9,864 nucleotides of DNA from assembly GCA_029288195.1 (NCBI GenBank), contig JARFPR010000402.1:1-9864 (forward strand). The letters run 5' to 3'. This document shows positions 1-6,460 of this stretch, piece after piece. Under the pieces are notes generated by a model that saw only the letters and a list, made by a program, of their open reading frames with translations, was not told the origin of the DNA and ran no database searches. The number at the start of each line of letters is the position of its first letter. Position 1 is the first letter of the stretch. Source of the DNA: Gammaproteobacteria bacterium (GTDB lineage Bacteria > Pseudomonadota > Gammaproteobacteria > GCA-001735895). The position numbers and the translations under genes are program-made.

Positions 1-393
1 GGTGTGATCCAGAATTACCTGTTGGATAGTTACGCGGCGCGCAAGCTGAACATGACTTCAACCGGTCACGCGAGCGGCGTGCATAACCTGACGCTGAACG
101 ATACCGGTAAAACCTTCGATGAATGCCTGGCTGCGATGCACCGGGGACTGCTGGTAACTGAACTGATGGGTCACGGGGTCAATAATGTTACCGGTGATTA
201 TTCGCGCGGTGCCGCGGGTTTCTGGGTGGAAAATGGCAAACTCGATCACGCGGTGGAGGAGGTGACCATCGCCTCCAACCTGGGCACCATGTTTAAAGGT
301 ATTGTCGAGATCGGTAAGGACATCGATCTTCGCGGCAGTATTCGTTGCGGTTCTATTTTGATCGACAACATGACGATTGCCGGAACAGATTAG
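1..393 (+). CDS. pmbA: PmbA/TldE, C-terminal part (gene cut by window start)
   Basis: C-terminal 130 residues of PmbA (TldE), the cytoplasmic partner of TldD. In the family, TldD/PmbA form a metalloprotease complex that trims peptides such as microcin B17 precursor and helps degrade CcdA; PmbA itself lacks the metal-binding motif. The frame is open from base 1 and ends at TAG 391-393. Visible family motifs are YLLDSYAARKLNMTSTGHA near the start, GLLVTELMGHGVNNVTGDYSRGAAGFWVENG in two adjacent blocks in the middle, and the closing CGSILIDNMTIAG; these match my memory of E. coli PmbA closely. The GTG at 4 is an internal valine codon, not a start. The next gene begins one base after the stop, so the two are very likely co-transcribed. 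Identification is firm; only the N-terminal two thirds are missing. Confidence 0.95.
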   Translation, partial: GVIQNYLLDSYAARKLNMTSTGHASGVHNLTLNDTGKTFDECLAAMHRGLLVTELMGHGVNNVTGDYSRGAAGFWVENGKLDHAVEEVTIASNLGTMFKGIVEIGKDIDLRGSIRCGSILIDNMTIAGTD

Positions 394-394
394 C

Positions 395-829
395 ATGCGC
401 CTGCCTTCGATTTCCATATTGTTGATAGCGCTGTTGGCTGCACCCTTGGGTGCGTTGGCCGCACCCGAGAATTCAGGATACGTATTCAGCGTAACCGTGA
501 ATTCGTCCCAGCAACTCGATGTGGTACTTGATCGTGCCGAGGACCTGCGGGCACTTTTTAAACCGGATGAGCATGGCAAAATTGCAATTGTTCTGCACGG
601 TGATGAATTGCAGTTGTTTCAGAAAAACAACTATGCTTTAAACCAGACCACCGTCGAACGCGCGCGCCTGCTGGACGAGGACAATATTATCGATATCAAG
701 GCCTGCCAGACGATGATGCAAGTTCTCGATATCGAGCAGAACGAGCTTCCCGGTTTTATTGAACAAGTACCTTTCGCACCCGCAGAAATTGAACGCTTGC
801 AGAACCAGGAAGGTTATACCCGGCTATAG
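395..829 (+). CDS. Exported DsrE/DsrF-like family protein
   Basis: A 144-residue protein whose N-terminus (MRLPSISILLIALLAAPLGALA) is a typical Sec signal peptide, probably cut near residue 22-23, so the mature protein of about 120 residues should be periplasmic. The mature part has DsrE-family features: a beta strand ending KIAIVLHGDELQLF (62-75), a single cysteine in DIKACQTMM (C104), and an end EIERLQNQEGYTRL, the usual C-terminal pattern of this fold. DsrE relatives handle sulfur as persulfide on a conserved cysteine, but exported single-gene members have no settled function. I chose ATG 395 because the signal peptide begins there; an in-frame TTG at 377 would add six residues inside pmbA. 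The gene starts one base after pmbA, so translation is probably coupled. Its last six bases overlap the convergent DUF3108 gene. Family assignment is fairly sure; substrate is unknown. Confidence 0.8.
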   Translation: MRLPSISILLIALLAAPLGALAAPENSGYVFSVTVNSSQQLDVVLDRAEDLRALFKPDEHGKIAIVLHGDELQLFQKNNYALNQTTVERARLLDEDNIIDIKACQTMMQVLDIEQNELPGFIEQVPFAPAEIERLQNQEGYTRL

Positions 830-1561
830 ATCCCAGTTGACTTCGCGCAACGTCAGGGTTGTCGGGCCTTCGCCAGATTCCAGCTTTTCTATTCGCAGGG
901 GCAGCAGTGGATTGTTTGCGTCGTAGTAATACTTGATCTTCGAGTTTGAACTAACGATCAGCTGTTCATACACCAGGGCGTCGATGGGCTCCCCGTTGAT
1001 ATCAACATTCTCCTCGCCACTGTAAACCACCCTCGATTTAACCAGCTTCCCTTTCCGGTAAAAATCGACGGTCGTACTATTCAGCTGTCGAAGGTACATC
1101 GCTGCCGTGAGTAAGTGGATGCTATTGTAATCATAAACTTCCGCGGTTAGCGGCAGTTGTTTTTGCTTGCCTCGTCTAAGTACCGCGACGCTACCCTTGT
1201 TCCAGTCGAAATTAGCAGATTCATGTTTGTTTTGATCGGTTGAGTCCCTGATTACGATTTGTTGTAGCTGGATGTCATTATCGTACTGCATGAACGCGGT
1301 CTCGGAGTAGGGGCTTTTGCTAATGAAAAGCGCATAGATACCGCGGGCCTTGGTGGTCATGCGCCAACGCCAGAGCTCATCCGAGCTCTGCAGGCTAAGT
1401 TGGGCAACGGCGATATGCTGGCCGTCCTGGTACAGGTCGTAACTGGCGATAAAAGTCCGCAGCGGAACTTCGGCGGCCAGTCTGGGCGAGAATAGCGAAA
1501 CTGCCAGAAGTAACAGACTAGTGATCGAACTGGATCGGCTGTTCAAGCAAAGCCTGATCAT
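824..1561 (-). CDS. Exported DUF3108 protein
   Basis: A 245-residue protein with a signal peptide (basic residues 1-9, hydrophobic stretch about 12-25, likely cleavage after LAA at 28-30), so periplasmic or outer-membrane associated. The mature part begins with RTFIASYDLYQDGQHIAVAQL and continues as alternating strands with repeated tyrosines. It has YDYNSIHLLTAAMYLRQL in the middle and YYYDANNPLLPLRIEKLESG near the end, the pattern I associate with DUF3108, a beta-rich family found downstream of purN in many gammaproteobacteria. No enzymatic motif is visible and the role is unknown. The ATG at 1559-1561 lies inside purN, giving a 44-base overlap, and AGGACAGG lies just upstream as a plausible ribosome site, supporting this start. 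The stop is shared with the convergent DsrE-like gene in CTATAG at 824-829. Confidence 0.8.
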   Translation of the reverse strand: MIRLCLNSRSSSITSLLLLAVSLFSPRLAAEVPLRTFIASYDLYQDGQHIAVAQLSLQSSDELWRWRMTTKARGIYALFISKSPYSETAFMQYDNDIQLQQIVIRDSTDQNKHESANFDWNKGSVAVLRRGKQKQLPLTAEVYDYNSIHLLTAAMYLRQLNSTTVDFYRKGKLVKSRVVYSGEENVDINGEPIDALVYEQLIVSSNSKIKYYYDANNPLLPLRIEKLESGEGPTTLTLREVNWDL

Positions 1562-2165
1562 AAAATACCTGTCCTTCTTTAATGGTTAATCGTTTATCGC
1601 TCAACCAGCTCAATACCTGGGGAAACATCTGATGTTCCAGCTGGATTCCTCTACTTTGCAGGTCTTCGACACGGTCTCCTGCTTCCACGGCATAACTGGC
1701 CTGCAGGATTATCGGGCCGGCATCGAGTTCTGCGGTGACCAAATGAATGCTGACCCCGTGCCGGGATTCAGCATTGTCAAGTGCGCGCTGGTAGGTGTTC
1801 AGGCCTTTATAGGCTGGCAGCAATGAGGGATGAATGTTAAGGATTCTGTGCTCGAATGCGTCGATGAAGCCGGGACTTAGAATACGCATGAAGCCGGCTA
1901 ATACGATGTAGTCCGGGCCGATGGTTTCAAGATAGTGCCTCAATACTTCATCATAGTGCTCGCGATCCTTGTAGTCCTGGTCATCGATCACCCGGGTATG
2001 GAGATTGTGCCGGGTTGCGCGAACCAGGCCATAAGCCTCTGGGTTATTGGAAACAACCGCCTTGATTTCTGCATTGAGTTGACCCGATTCGATAGCATCG
2101 ATAATCGCCTGCAGATTGGAACCATTGCCAGAGACCAAAATCGCCAGCGATATTGGTTTGGTCAT
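1518..2165 (-). CDS. purN: Phosphoribosylglycinamide formyltransferase (GAR transformylase)
   Basis: Third step of IMP synthesis: transfers the formyl group from 10-formyltetrahydrofolate to glycinamide ribonucleotide, in the cytoplasm. The protein has 215 residues, against 212 in E. coli. The phosphate-binding loop LVSGNGSNLQAI is at about 10-21. The catalytic triad known from E. coli (N106, H108, D144) is seen as N110 and H112 in ILNIHPSLLPAYKGL and D148 in VTAELDAGPIILQ. The start ATG (2163-2165) overlaps the purM stop as ATGA, so translation should be coupled to purM. The 3' end overlaps the signal-peptide region of the DUF3108 gene by 44 bases. All key residues are present and nothing suggests decay. 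The identification is secure. Confidence 0.97.
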   Translation of the reverse strand: MTKPISLAILVSGNGSNLQAIIDAIESGQLNAEIKAVVSNNPEAYGLVRATRHNLHTRVIDDQDYKDREHYDEVLRHYLETIGPDYIVLAGFMRILSPGFIDAFEHRILNIHPSLLPAYKGLNTYQRALDNAESRHGVSIHLVTAELDAGPIILQASYAVEAGDRVEDLQSRGIQLEHQMFPQVLSWLSDKRLTIKEGQVFYDQALLEQPIQFDH

Positions 2166-3199
2166 CTAAAGGTAACCGCGTCCTGGTTTTCGCGAGGGAT
2201 GACCTCACCAATCACCCAGGCTGTTTCGCCAAGCGCGTGCAGCTGCTCCAGGCAATGTCGTTCCTGCTCCGCATCGACCGCAAGTACCATTCCCACCCCA
2301 CAATTAAAAGTGCGCAACATTTCCAGCTGTTCGACGTTACCGGCTTGTTGCAACCAGGTGAAAACAGGCATTAGTTGCCAGCTCGATAAATCGATTCGAG
2401 CACTCAGGTGATCCGGCAGCACGCGCGGAACATTTTCTACCAGGCCGCCTCCGGTAATATGTGCAATCGCATTTATTTGACAGCTGTTGGACAATGCCAG
2501 CAGGTTTTTAACGTAGATCCGGGTTGGCGCAATCAGTGCATCTGCAAGCGACTGATCACCGCAATCCTGTGACAGTTGTGCACTTGAAACTTCGATAATT
2601 TTGCGTACCAGCGAATAGCCGTTGGAGTGGACTCCCGACGAGGCCAGGGCGATCAGTCGATTGCCTGCATCCACGCGACTACCGTCAATGATGCCATCTT
2701 TTTCCACAATCCCGACGCAGAATCCGGCCAGGTCAAAATCACCGGGTTGGTAAATACCCGGCATTTCGGCGGTTTCGCCACCGATCAACGCGCAGCCGGC
2801 CTGTTTGCAGCCCGTCGCTATTCCGTTGATAACCCGTTCGGCCTGTTCAAGCTGCAGCTGACCGGTGGCGTAATAGTCGAGAAAAAATAGTGCCTCGGCC
2901 CCGAGTACCGCGATATCATTCGCACACATGGCGACCAGGTCGATGCCGATACCATCAAGACTGTCGAGTTCGATGGCCAGCCTGAGCTTGGTACCGACAC
3001 CATCGGTGCCCGATACCATCAGTGGATTGCGGTAACGTTCCAGTGGCAGTTCGAACAATCCCCCGAATCCTCCGATACTGCCGACGCTGCCTTCTCGCCT
3101 GGTGGATTTGATCGCAGGTTTGATGCGTTCTACCAGTTCGTTGCCGGCATCGATATTGACGCCGGCGTCGCGATAGTTCAGAGATGGTTCGGGATTCAT
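2162..3199 (-). CDS. purM: Phosphoribosylformylglycinamidine cyclo-ligase (AIR synthetase)
   Basis: Fifth step of IMP synthesis: ATP-dependent ring closure of FGAM to aminoimidazole ribonucleotide, cytoplasmic. I place the start at ATG 3197-3199, giving 345 residues, the same length as E. coli PurM. The frame remains open to TTG 3283 but the extra 28 residues look nothing like PurM. Family motifs in order: SLNYRDAGVNIDAGN (6-20), the nucleotide-binding loop VSGTDGVGTKLRLA (62-75), GIDLVAMCANDIAVLGAE (85-102), ALIGGETAEMPG (137-148), ASSGVHSNGYSLVRKI (186-201), APTRIYVK (224-231), ITGGGLVENVPRVLP (248-262) and RTFNCGVGM (296-304). First gene of the purM-purN-DUF3108 operon, divergent from the DUF2066 gene. 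The ribosome site is weak. Possible promoter elements lie 35-63 bases upstream. The identification is secure. Confidence 0.97.
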   Translation of the reverse strand: MNPEPSLNYRDAGVNIDAGNELVERIKPAIKSTRREGSVGSIGGFGGLFELPLERYRNPLMVSGTDGVGTKLRLAIELDSLDGIGIDLVAMCANDIAVLGAEALFFLDYYATGQLQLEQAERVINGIATGCKQAGCALIGGETAEMPGIYQPGDFDLAGFCVGIVEKDGIIDGSRVDAGNRLIALASSGVHSNGYSLVRKIIEVSSAQLSQDCGDQSLADALIAPTRIYVKNLLALSNSCQINAIAHITGGGLVENVPRVLPDHLSARIDLSSWQLMPVFTWLQQAGNVEQLEMLRTFNCGVGMVLAVDAEQERHCLEQLHALGETAWVIGEVIPRENQDAVTFR

Positions 3200-3233
3200 G
3201 GTTTGTCGGTTCAGGAAACAATAGTGGTGTGTT

Positions 3234-3262
3234 ATTTTACACGCCTTGAAAGCAAATGTCCG
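3234..3262 (-). promoter_or_regulatory. Candidate sigma70 promoter for purM operon
   Basis: On the minus strand CGGACA (3262-3257, 4 of 6 to TTGACA) is followed after 17 bases by TAAAAT (3239-3234, 5 of 6 to TATAAT), pointing at purM. The -10 lies inside an imperfect dyad, GGTGTG (3226-3231) and CACGCC (3240-3245), 5 of 6 pairs with an 8-base spacer, which could be an operator. It does not resemble the PurR box of E. coli. The whole divergent region is only 83 bases, so any control here may also affect the DUF2066 gene. For that gene I see only a weak match, TTCAGG (3210-3215), 17 bases, TATTTT (3233-3238). Confidence 0.45.
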
Positions 3263-3282
3263 TGGATGAGAAAAGGGAAACA

Positions 3283-4383
3283 ATGAAGTTGCATAAACTT
3301 TTGGCGCTGTTATCAGTGATGCTGGGGATGGTAAGTCTGCCGGCGAAAGCGGTTACTGTAGAGGATCTGTTTACAATCGAGTTGCCGGTTGCCGATCAAA
3401 CCACGGGTTTAAGGCTCGAATCGTTCAGCCAGGCCTTCAGGCAAGTGGTGGTCAAGGTGAGTGGATCGGATGACGCCCTGCGCAGTCCAGCCCTCGAACG
3501 GCCTATTGAAAGCAGTGCGCGCTATGTCAAACAGTTTCGTTATATCAACCGCAGTCTGCCGGAAGCCGATGAATATGATGCGGAGCGCCTGATCCTGCGC
3601 ATCGACTTCGACCAGCAATTGATAGAAAGTTTGTTGCGCGATAACAATTTTCCGGTCTGGGGGCGCGAACGCCCAAGCAGCTTGTTGGTGATTTCCTACG
3701 ATGTAAATGAAAAAATCAAGTTGGTAACACAGGACACAACCCCCGATTTGATCGAAGCACTGGACCAGGCCGCATCGGTTCACGCAGTGCCGGTATTGTT
3801 CCCGTTAATGGATCTCGAGGATATAGGGCTGGTTAATATAGGCGATATCGTTGCCCGCGAATTCGGCAAGATCCAGACCATGGCAGTGCGCTACGCGCCG
3901 GATGCCCTGCTGGTCGGGCAGATCCGGGGGCGCAGTGGCCAGGGGTGGCAAGGCGACTGGGAGGTGCGCTTTGCGGATCAGATATTCAAGTGGAAATTCG
4001 AAGCCTCTTCAAAAAAGCAAGTCACCGAACAGGTTATCAGGCATCTGGCAAAGATCCTGGCGCTCGAATACGCGCTGGAAGACCATCGGCGTGTCGAACA
4101 ATCGCTATTGTTAAGCGTTTCCGCAATGCAGGGTATCGATAATCTTATCAAGGTGCAGAAATATCTGAAATCGCTGAACGTCGTCGATAGCGTGCACGTG
4201 GCGATGATAAACAAGGATGTCATTACCTACCGCCTGAGATTGCGCAACAACCCGGAAGATCTGCAAAGGCTGATCGATTTCGGTGAGGTACTGGAAGAGG
4301 AGGATTTTCCGCAGCTGAACACCGGTGCCGAGGAACAGATTATCCTGAATTACAGCTATATCGATCGTGGGGTTGGCAATTAA
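3283..4383 (+). CDS. Exported DUF2066 protein
   Basis: A 366-residue protein with a signal peptide (MKLHKLLALLSVMLGMVSLPAKA, in two parts KLHK and a hydrophobic core; cleavage likely after AKA at 21-23). The mature N-terminal part shows the DUF2066 pattern: LFTIELPVADQTTGLR, then FRQVVVKVSGSDDALRSPAL, then ARYVKQFRY at about 78-86. The rest is mixed alpha/beta with no enzymatic motif. Function is unknown; the family is commonly encoded beside hda and purM in gammaproteobacteria. I chose ATG 3283 because it gives a clean signal peptide and has AAGGGA (3273-3278) just upstream; an ATG at 3256 would add nine polar residues. The 3' end runs 17 bases into hda, so hda is probably translated in a coupled manner. 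Family call is fairly sure. Confidence 0.82.
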   Translation: MKLHKLLALLSVMLGMVSLPAKAVTVEDLFTIELPVADQTTGLRLESFSQAFRQVVVKVSGSDDALRSPALERPIESSARYVKQFRYINRSLPEADEYDAERLILRIDFDQQLIESLLRDNNFPVWGRERPSSLLVISYDVNEKIKLVTQDTTPDLIEALDQAASVHAVPVLFPLMDLEDIGLVNIGDIVAREFGKIQTMAVRYAPDALLVGQIRGRSGQGWQGDWEVRFADQIFKWKFEASSKKQVTEQVIRHLAKILALEYALEDHRRVEQSLLLSVSAMQGIDNLIKVQKYLKSLNVVDSVHVAMINKDVITYRLRLRNNPEDLQRLIDFGEVLEEEDFPQLNTGAEEQIILNYSYIDRGVGN

Positions 4384-5077
4384 ACAGATCGCGTTACCGC
4401 TTTCGCTTGACCGCCAGTTCAGTTTCGAAAATTTTATTTCTGACCGGGCAGAGCTAATCCGGACCAGCCTGAAGTCACTCGTGCTCGGAGAGGGTGAAGC
4501 ACAAATTGGGCTTTGGGGGGCGTCCGCCAGTGGTAAAACGCATTTGCTAAATGCCAGTGCCGAAATGTCCCGGCGAAATGGCGTAGCACTGCAAATCTAC
4601 GATGCAAACCAGCTACTGCAATGCGATGCAAGCGAGTTCGAAGGTTTTGCCAATTGCGATGTGCTGGCAATTGATAATCTGGACGCGATTGCGGGCCACC
4701 CGGCATGGGAGGCCTGTTTTTACCAGGTAATCAACCGCTGCCGTGATGGCGATTACCGGTTCGTATTTGCAATGACGCATAAACCGGATGACCTGGTAAC
4801 AAGCCTGGATGATTTTCGTTCCCGCTTGCAATGGGGTTTGATGTTGCATTTGCCCACCAGCAGCGATATCGAGATTCGTGAAATACTGCGCCAGCGTGCG
4901 CTTTTGAATGGCATCGATCTATCCAATGATGTGATTTCCTACCTGATGACTCATCACGCTCGAAACCTGTCAGCACAAATGGAGATTCTCCGGCATCTGG
5001 ACGGTGCATCGCTGTCGCAGCAGCGAAAAGTGACAATTCCTTTGGTCAAACAGGCCCTGCAGGAACAGAATCGCTAA
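4367..5077 (+). CDS. hda: Hda, DnaA regulatory inactivator
   Basis: AAA+ protein related to DnaA domain III that, bound to the DNA-loaded sliding clamp, stimulates hydrolysis of DnaA-ATP and so limits re-initiation of replication. With the GTG 4367 start it has 236 residues. Seen in order: a clamp-binding hexapeptide QIALPL (7-12), matching the QL[SD]LPL motif needed for clamp contact; Walker A GASASGKT (51-58); Walker B VLAIDNLD (99-106); sensor region FVFAMTHKP (132-140); box VII SRLQWG with the arginine finger at R153; and the closing RKVTIPLVKQALQ. No ATG lies upstream of the clamp motif: starts can only be GTG 4367, TTG 4373 or ATT 4379, all within the end of the DUF2066 gene. E. coli hda is reported to use CUG. 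The stop is one base from the convergent DUF2069 stop. Confidence 0.93.
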   Translation: MGLAIKQIALPLSLDRQFSFENFISDRAELIRTSLKSLVLGEGEAQIGLWGASASGKTHLLNASAEMSRRNGVALQIYDANQLLQCDASEFEGFANCDVLAIDNLDAIAGHPAWEACFYQVINRCRDGDYRFVFAMTHKPDDLVTSLDDFRSRLQWGLMLHLPTSSDIEIREILRQRALLNGIDLSNDVISYLMTHHARNLSAQMEILRHLDGASLSQQRKVTIPLVKQALQEQNR

Positions 5078-5078
5078 G

Positions 5079-5414
5079 CTACCGTTTTGCTTGCAGTCCC
5101 AGCAAGCGGGCATAGTAAATAGCCGACAAGTATAGTGTTGTGCTGAATATCGTGGTGCCGAAACCATAGAAGCGCAATTGCGGATTCGAAACCAGCTCGC
5201 TGATGCCGATACAGAAATAGGCCATCGTCATAAAACCAACCCACCGGTAGGTGTAACGCCGATCAAATAGCAAACCTTTAACCGGGAATAGCAGGGGTAT
5301 GGCCAGCAATAATACCCAGTAGTAGTCAATGCCGTGCCCGGGCCACAACAGGTAAAGCTGGAATGCCAGTAAACTGAACCAGGACAGCAGGCTGATTGCT
5401 TTTAGCGGGTGCAT
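5079..5414 (-). CDS. DUF2069 small membrane protein
   Basis: A 111-residue, strongly hydrophobic protein with about four membrane helices: AISLLSWFSLLAFQLYLLW (about 5-23), YYWVLLLAIPLLFPVKGLL (31-49), WVGFMTMAYFCIGISELV (58-75) and a last one around FGTTIFSTTLYLSAIYYARL (84-103). FDRRYTYRW between helices 2 and 3 fits a short charged loop. Length and pattern fit DUF2069, an inner-membrane family of unknown function usually found beside wrbA in gammaproteobacteria. I chose ATG 5412-5414, 16 bases after the wrbA stop; the frame opens earlier at 5501 but would add 29 polar residues overlapping wrbA. No good ribosome site is visible, so it may depend on translation of wrbA. Last gene of the arsC-wrbA-DUF2069 unit. 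Confidence 0.8.
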   Translation of the reverse strand: MHPLKAISLLSWFSLLAFQLYLLWPGHGIDYYWVLLLAIPLLFPVKGLLFDRRYTYRWVGFMTMAYFCIGISELVSNPQLRFYGFGTTIFSTTLYLSAIYYARLLGLQAKR

Positions 5415-5430
5415 ATGGGTCTGTTTCGAT

Positions 5431-6018
5431 TTATCCAAGCTTGCAGGCAAGTTCGGCAATACGCTTACCCAGACCCCTGCAGGCCGAGCGTTCATGATCA
5501 CTCAGCTCCTGTCCGTGCTGGCCCGCGACATGGCTGGCACCATAAGGCGTTGCCCCGGATTTGGTCTGGTTTAAGGCTGGCTCGGAGTAGGGGATGCCGG
5601 TAACCAGCATGCCGTGATGCAGTAACGGCAGCATCATACTGGTTAAGACAGTCTCCTGTCCGCCATGCATGCTGGAAGTCGCGGTGAACACACCACCCGG
5701 TTTGCCGATCATCCCGCCGGCCAGCCACAAAGCGCTGGTCTGGTCGAAAAAATACTTCACCGCCGCGGACATGTTGCCGAAATACCCGGGGCTACCGACA
5801 ATCAGTCCGGCGCAGGTTTCCAGGTCGGATAGCTGGGCATAGGGTACCCCATGGTCGGGGATCGTTGCCGTGGTTTGTTCGATCGACGATGATACGGCTG
5901 GCAGGCAGCGCACGACCGCTTCACAGGAGTGGCTGGACTCGACCCCAAGACTAATTTGTTCCGCCATGCGTGCAACGCTGCCATGATGGCTGAAATAGAC
6001 GATCAGAATTTTATGCAA
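5431..6018 (-). CDS. wrbA: WrbA-type NAD(P)H:quinone oxidoreductase (flavodoxin fold)
   Basis: FMN-binding enzyme of the WrbA family, which reduces quinones with NAD(P)H in two-electron steps, in the cytoplasm. With the TTG 6016-6018 start it has 195 residues (E. coli WrbA 198). The flavodoxin beta-strand 1 and phosphate loop KILIVYFSHHGSVARMAE is at 3-20. GSPGYFGNMSAAVKYFFDQT (75-94) and the glycine-rich FTATSSMHGGQET (111-123) line the flavin. HHGMLVTGIPY (134-144) and SGATPYGASHVAG (154-166) are further WrbA signatures. No usable ATG exists before strand 1. I prefer TTG 6018, which overlaps the arsC stop by 8 bases and has GGAA just upstream. GTG 6066 would add 16 unneeded residues. Probably translated by coupling to arsC. 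Members diverge in quinone preference, so the exact substrate is open. Confidence 0.88.
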   Translation of the reverse strand: MHKILIVYFSHHGSVARMAEQISLGVESSHSCEAVVRCLPAVSSSIEQTTATIPDHGVPYAQLSDLETCAGLIVGSPGYFGNMSAAVKYFFDQTSALWLAGGMIGKPGGVFTATSSMHGGQETVLTSMMLPLLHHGMLVTGIPYSEPALNQTKSGATPYGASHVAGQHGQELSDHERSACRGLGKRIAELACKLG

Positions 6019-6370
6019 TGATTTCCAGTACCCTGGTCGGTGGTCGACCAATGACTGCCGTGTCACCCGAAATTACGATGGGGCGTTGCAACAATGCGGG
6101 GAATTCACAGATCGCTTCGATAATTTCATCATCGGTCAGGGTATCGTCGTCCAGATTGGCATCGCTGTAAACCGGCTCCGTGGTGCGCAGTAGATCCCGC
6201 GCGGAAACCCCGAGCAGTTTGATCACGTCCTTTAATTCCTGCGCTGTGGGTGGTTGTTCGAGATATTCGATGATATCGGGGCTCATATGGTTATCTTCGA
6301 GTAGCTGCAGCGTTTCGCGAGATTTGCTGCAGTTGGGATTATGATACATGACAAGCCTGGATTCATTCAT
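6011..6370 (-). CDS. arsC: ArsC-family reductase, YfgD type
   Basis: Thioredoxin-fold protein of the ArsC/Spx family, closest in appearance to E. coli YfgD, with the same length of 119 residues. The family reduces arsenate using glutathione and glutaredoxin, though YfgD-type members are poorly characterised. Residues equivalent to the plasmid R773 ArsC catalytic set (C12, R60, R94, R107) are all present with a uniform shift of two: C14 in YHNPNCSKSRETL, R62 in DLLRTTEP, R96 in LLQRPIV and R109 in VIGRPP. I chose ATG 6368-6370, preceded by GGAA, which gives the YfgD length; TTG 6388 would add six residues. First gene of the arsC-wrbA-DUF2069 unit. No arsR, arsB or other arsenic gene is nearby, so a general thiol-redox role is as likely as arsenic resistance. 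Confidence 0.9.
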   Translation of the reverse strand: MNESRLVMYHNPNCSKSRETLQLLEDNHMSPDIIEYLEQPPTAQELKDVIKLLGVSARDLLRTTEPVYSDANLDDDTLTDDEIIEAICEFPALLQRPIVISGDTAVIGRPPTRVLEIIA

Positions 6371-6402
6371 TTCCGGGGTCTCTTGCAACCAAAATTGTCG
6401 CA

Positions 6403-6431
6403 GTTTTACAATATCGATGCTTGATTAGCAA
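6403..6431 (-). promoter_or_regulatory. Weak candidate promoter for arsC-wrbA-DUF2069
   Basis: On the minus strand TTGCTA (6431-6426, 4 of 6) and TAAAAC (6408-6403, 4 of 6) are separated by 17 bases and point at arsC about 33 bases downstream. Spacing is ideal but both hexamers are imperfect, so this is only a guess at where the transcript starts. Confidence 0.3.
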
Positions 6432-6460
6432 TAGCGGAAGCAAGGGGTTCAAAAAAGGGT

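Noticed and set aside
58..579. Open frame of 173 codons on the minus strand
   Set aside because: It is antisense to pmbA and the DsrE-like gene, both well supported, and its product shows no family pattern.
5089..5107. Hairpin GCTTGC-N7-GCAAGC near the hda/DUF2069 junction
   Set aside because: A perfect 6-bp stem, but the T residues precede it on the plus strand, so neither strand has a T run after the stem. It also lies inside the DUF2069 coding sequence. Not a convincing terminator.
6011..6370. Arsenic resistance operon
   Set aside because: The ArsC catalytic residues are present, but there is no arsR, arsB, acr3 or arsenic-responsive site, and the YfgD-type protein with wrbA is a common housekeeping arrangement.
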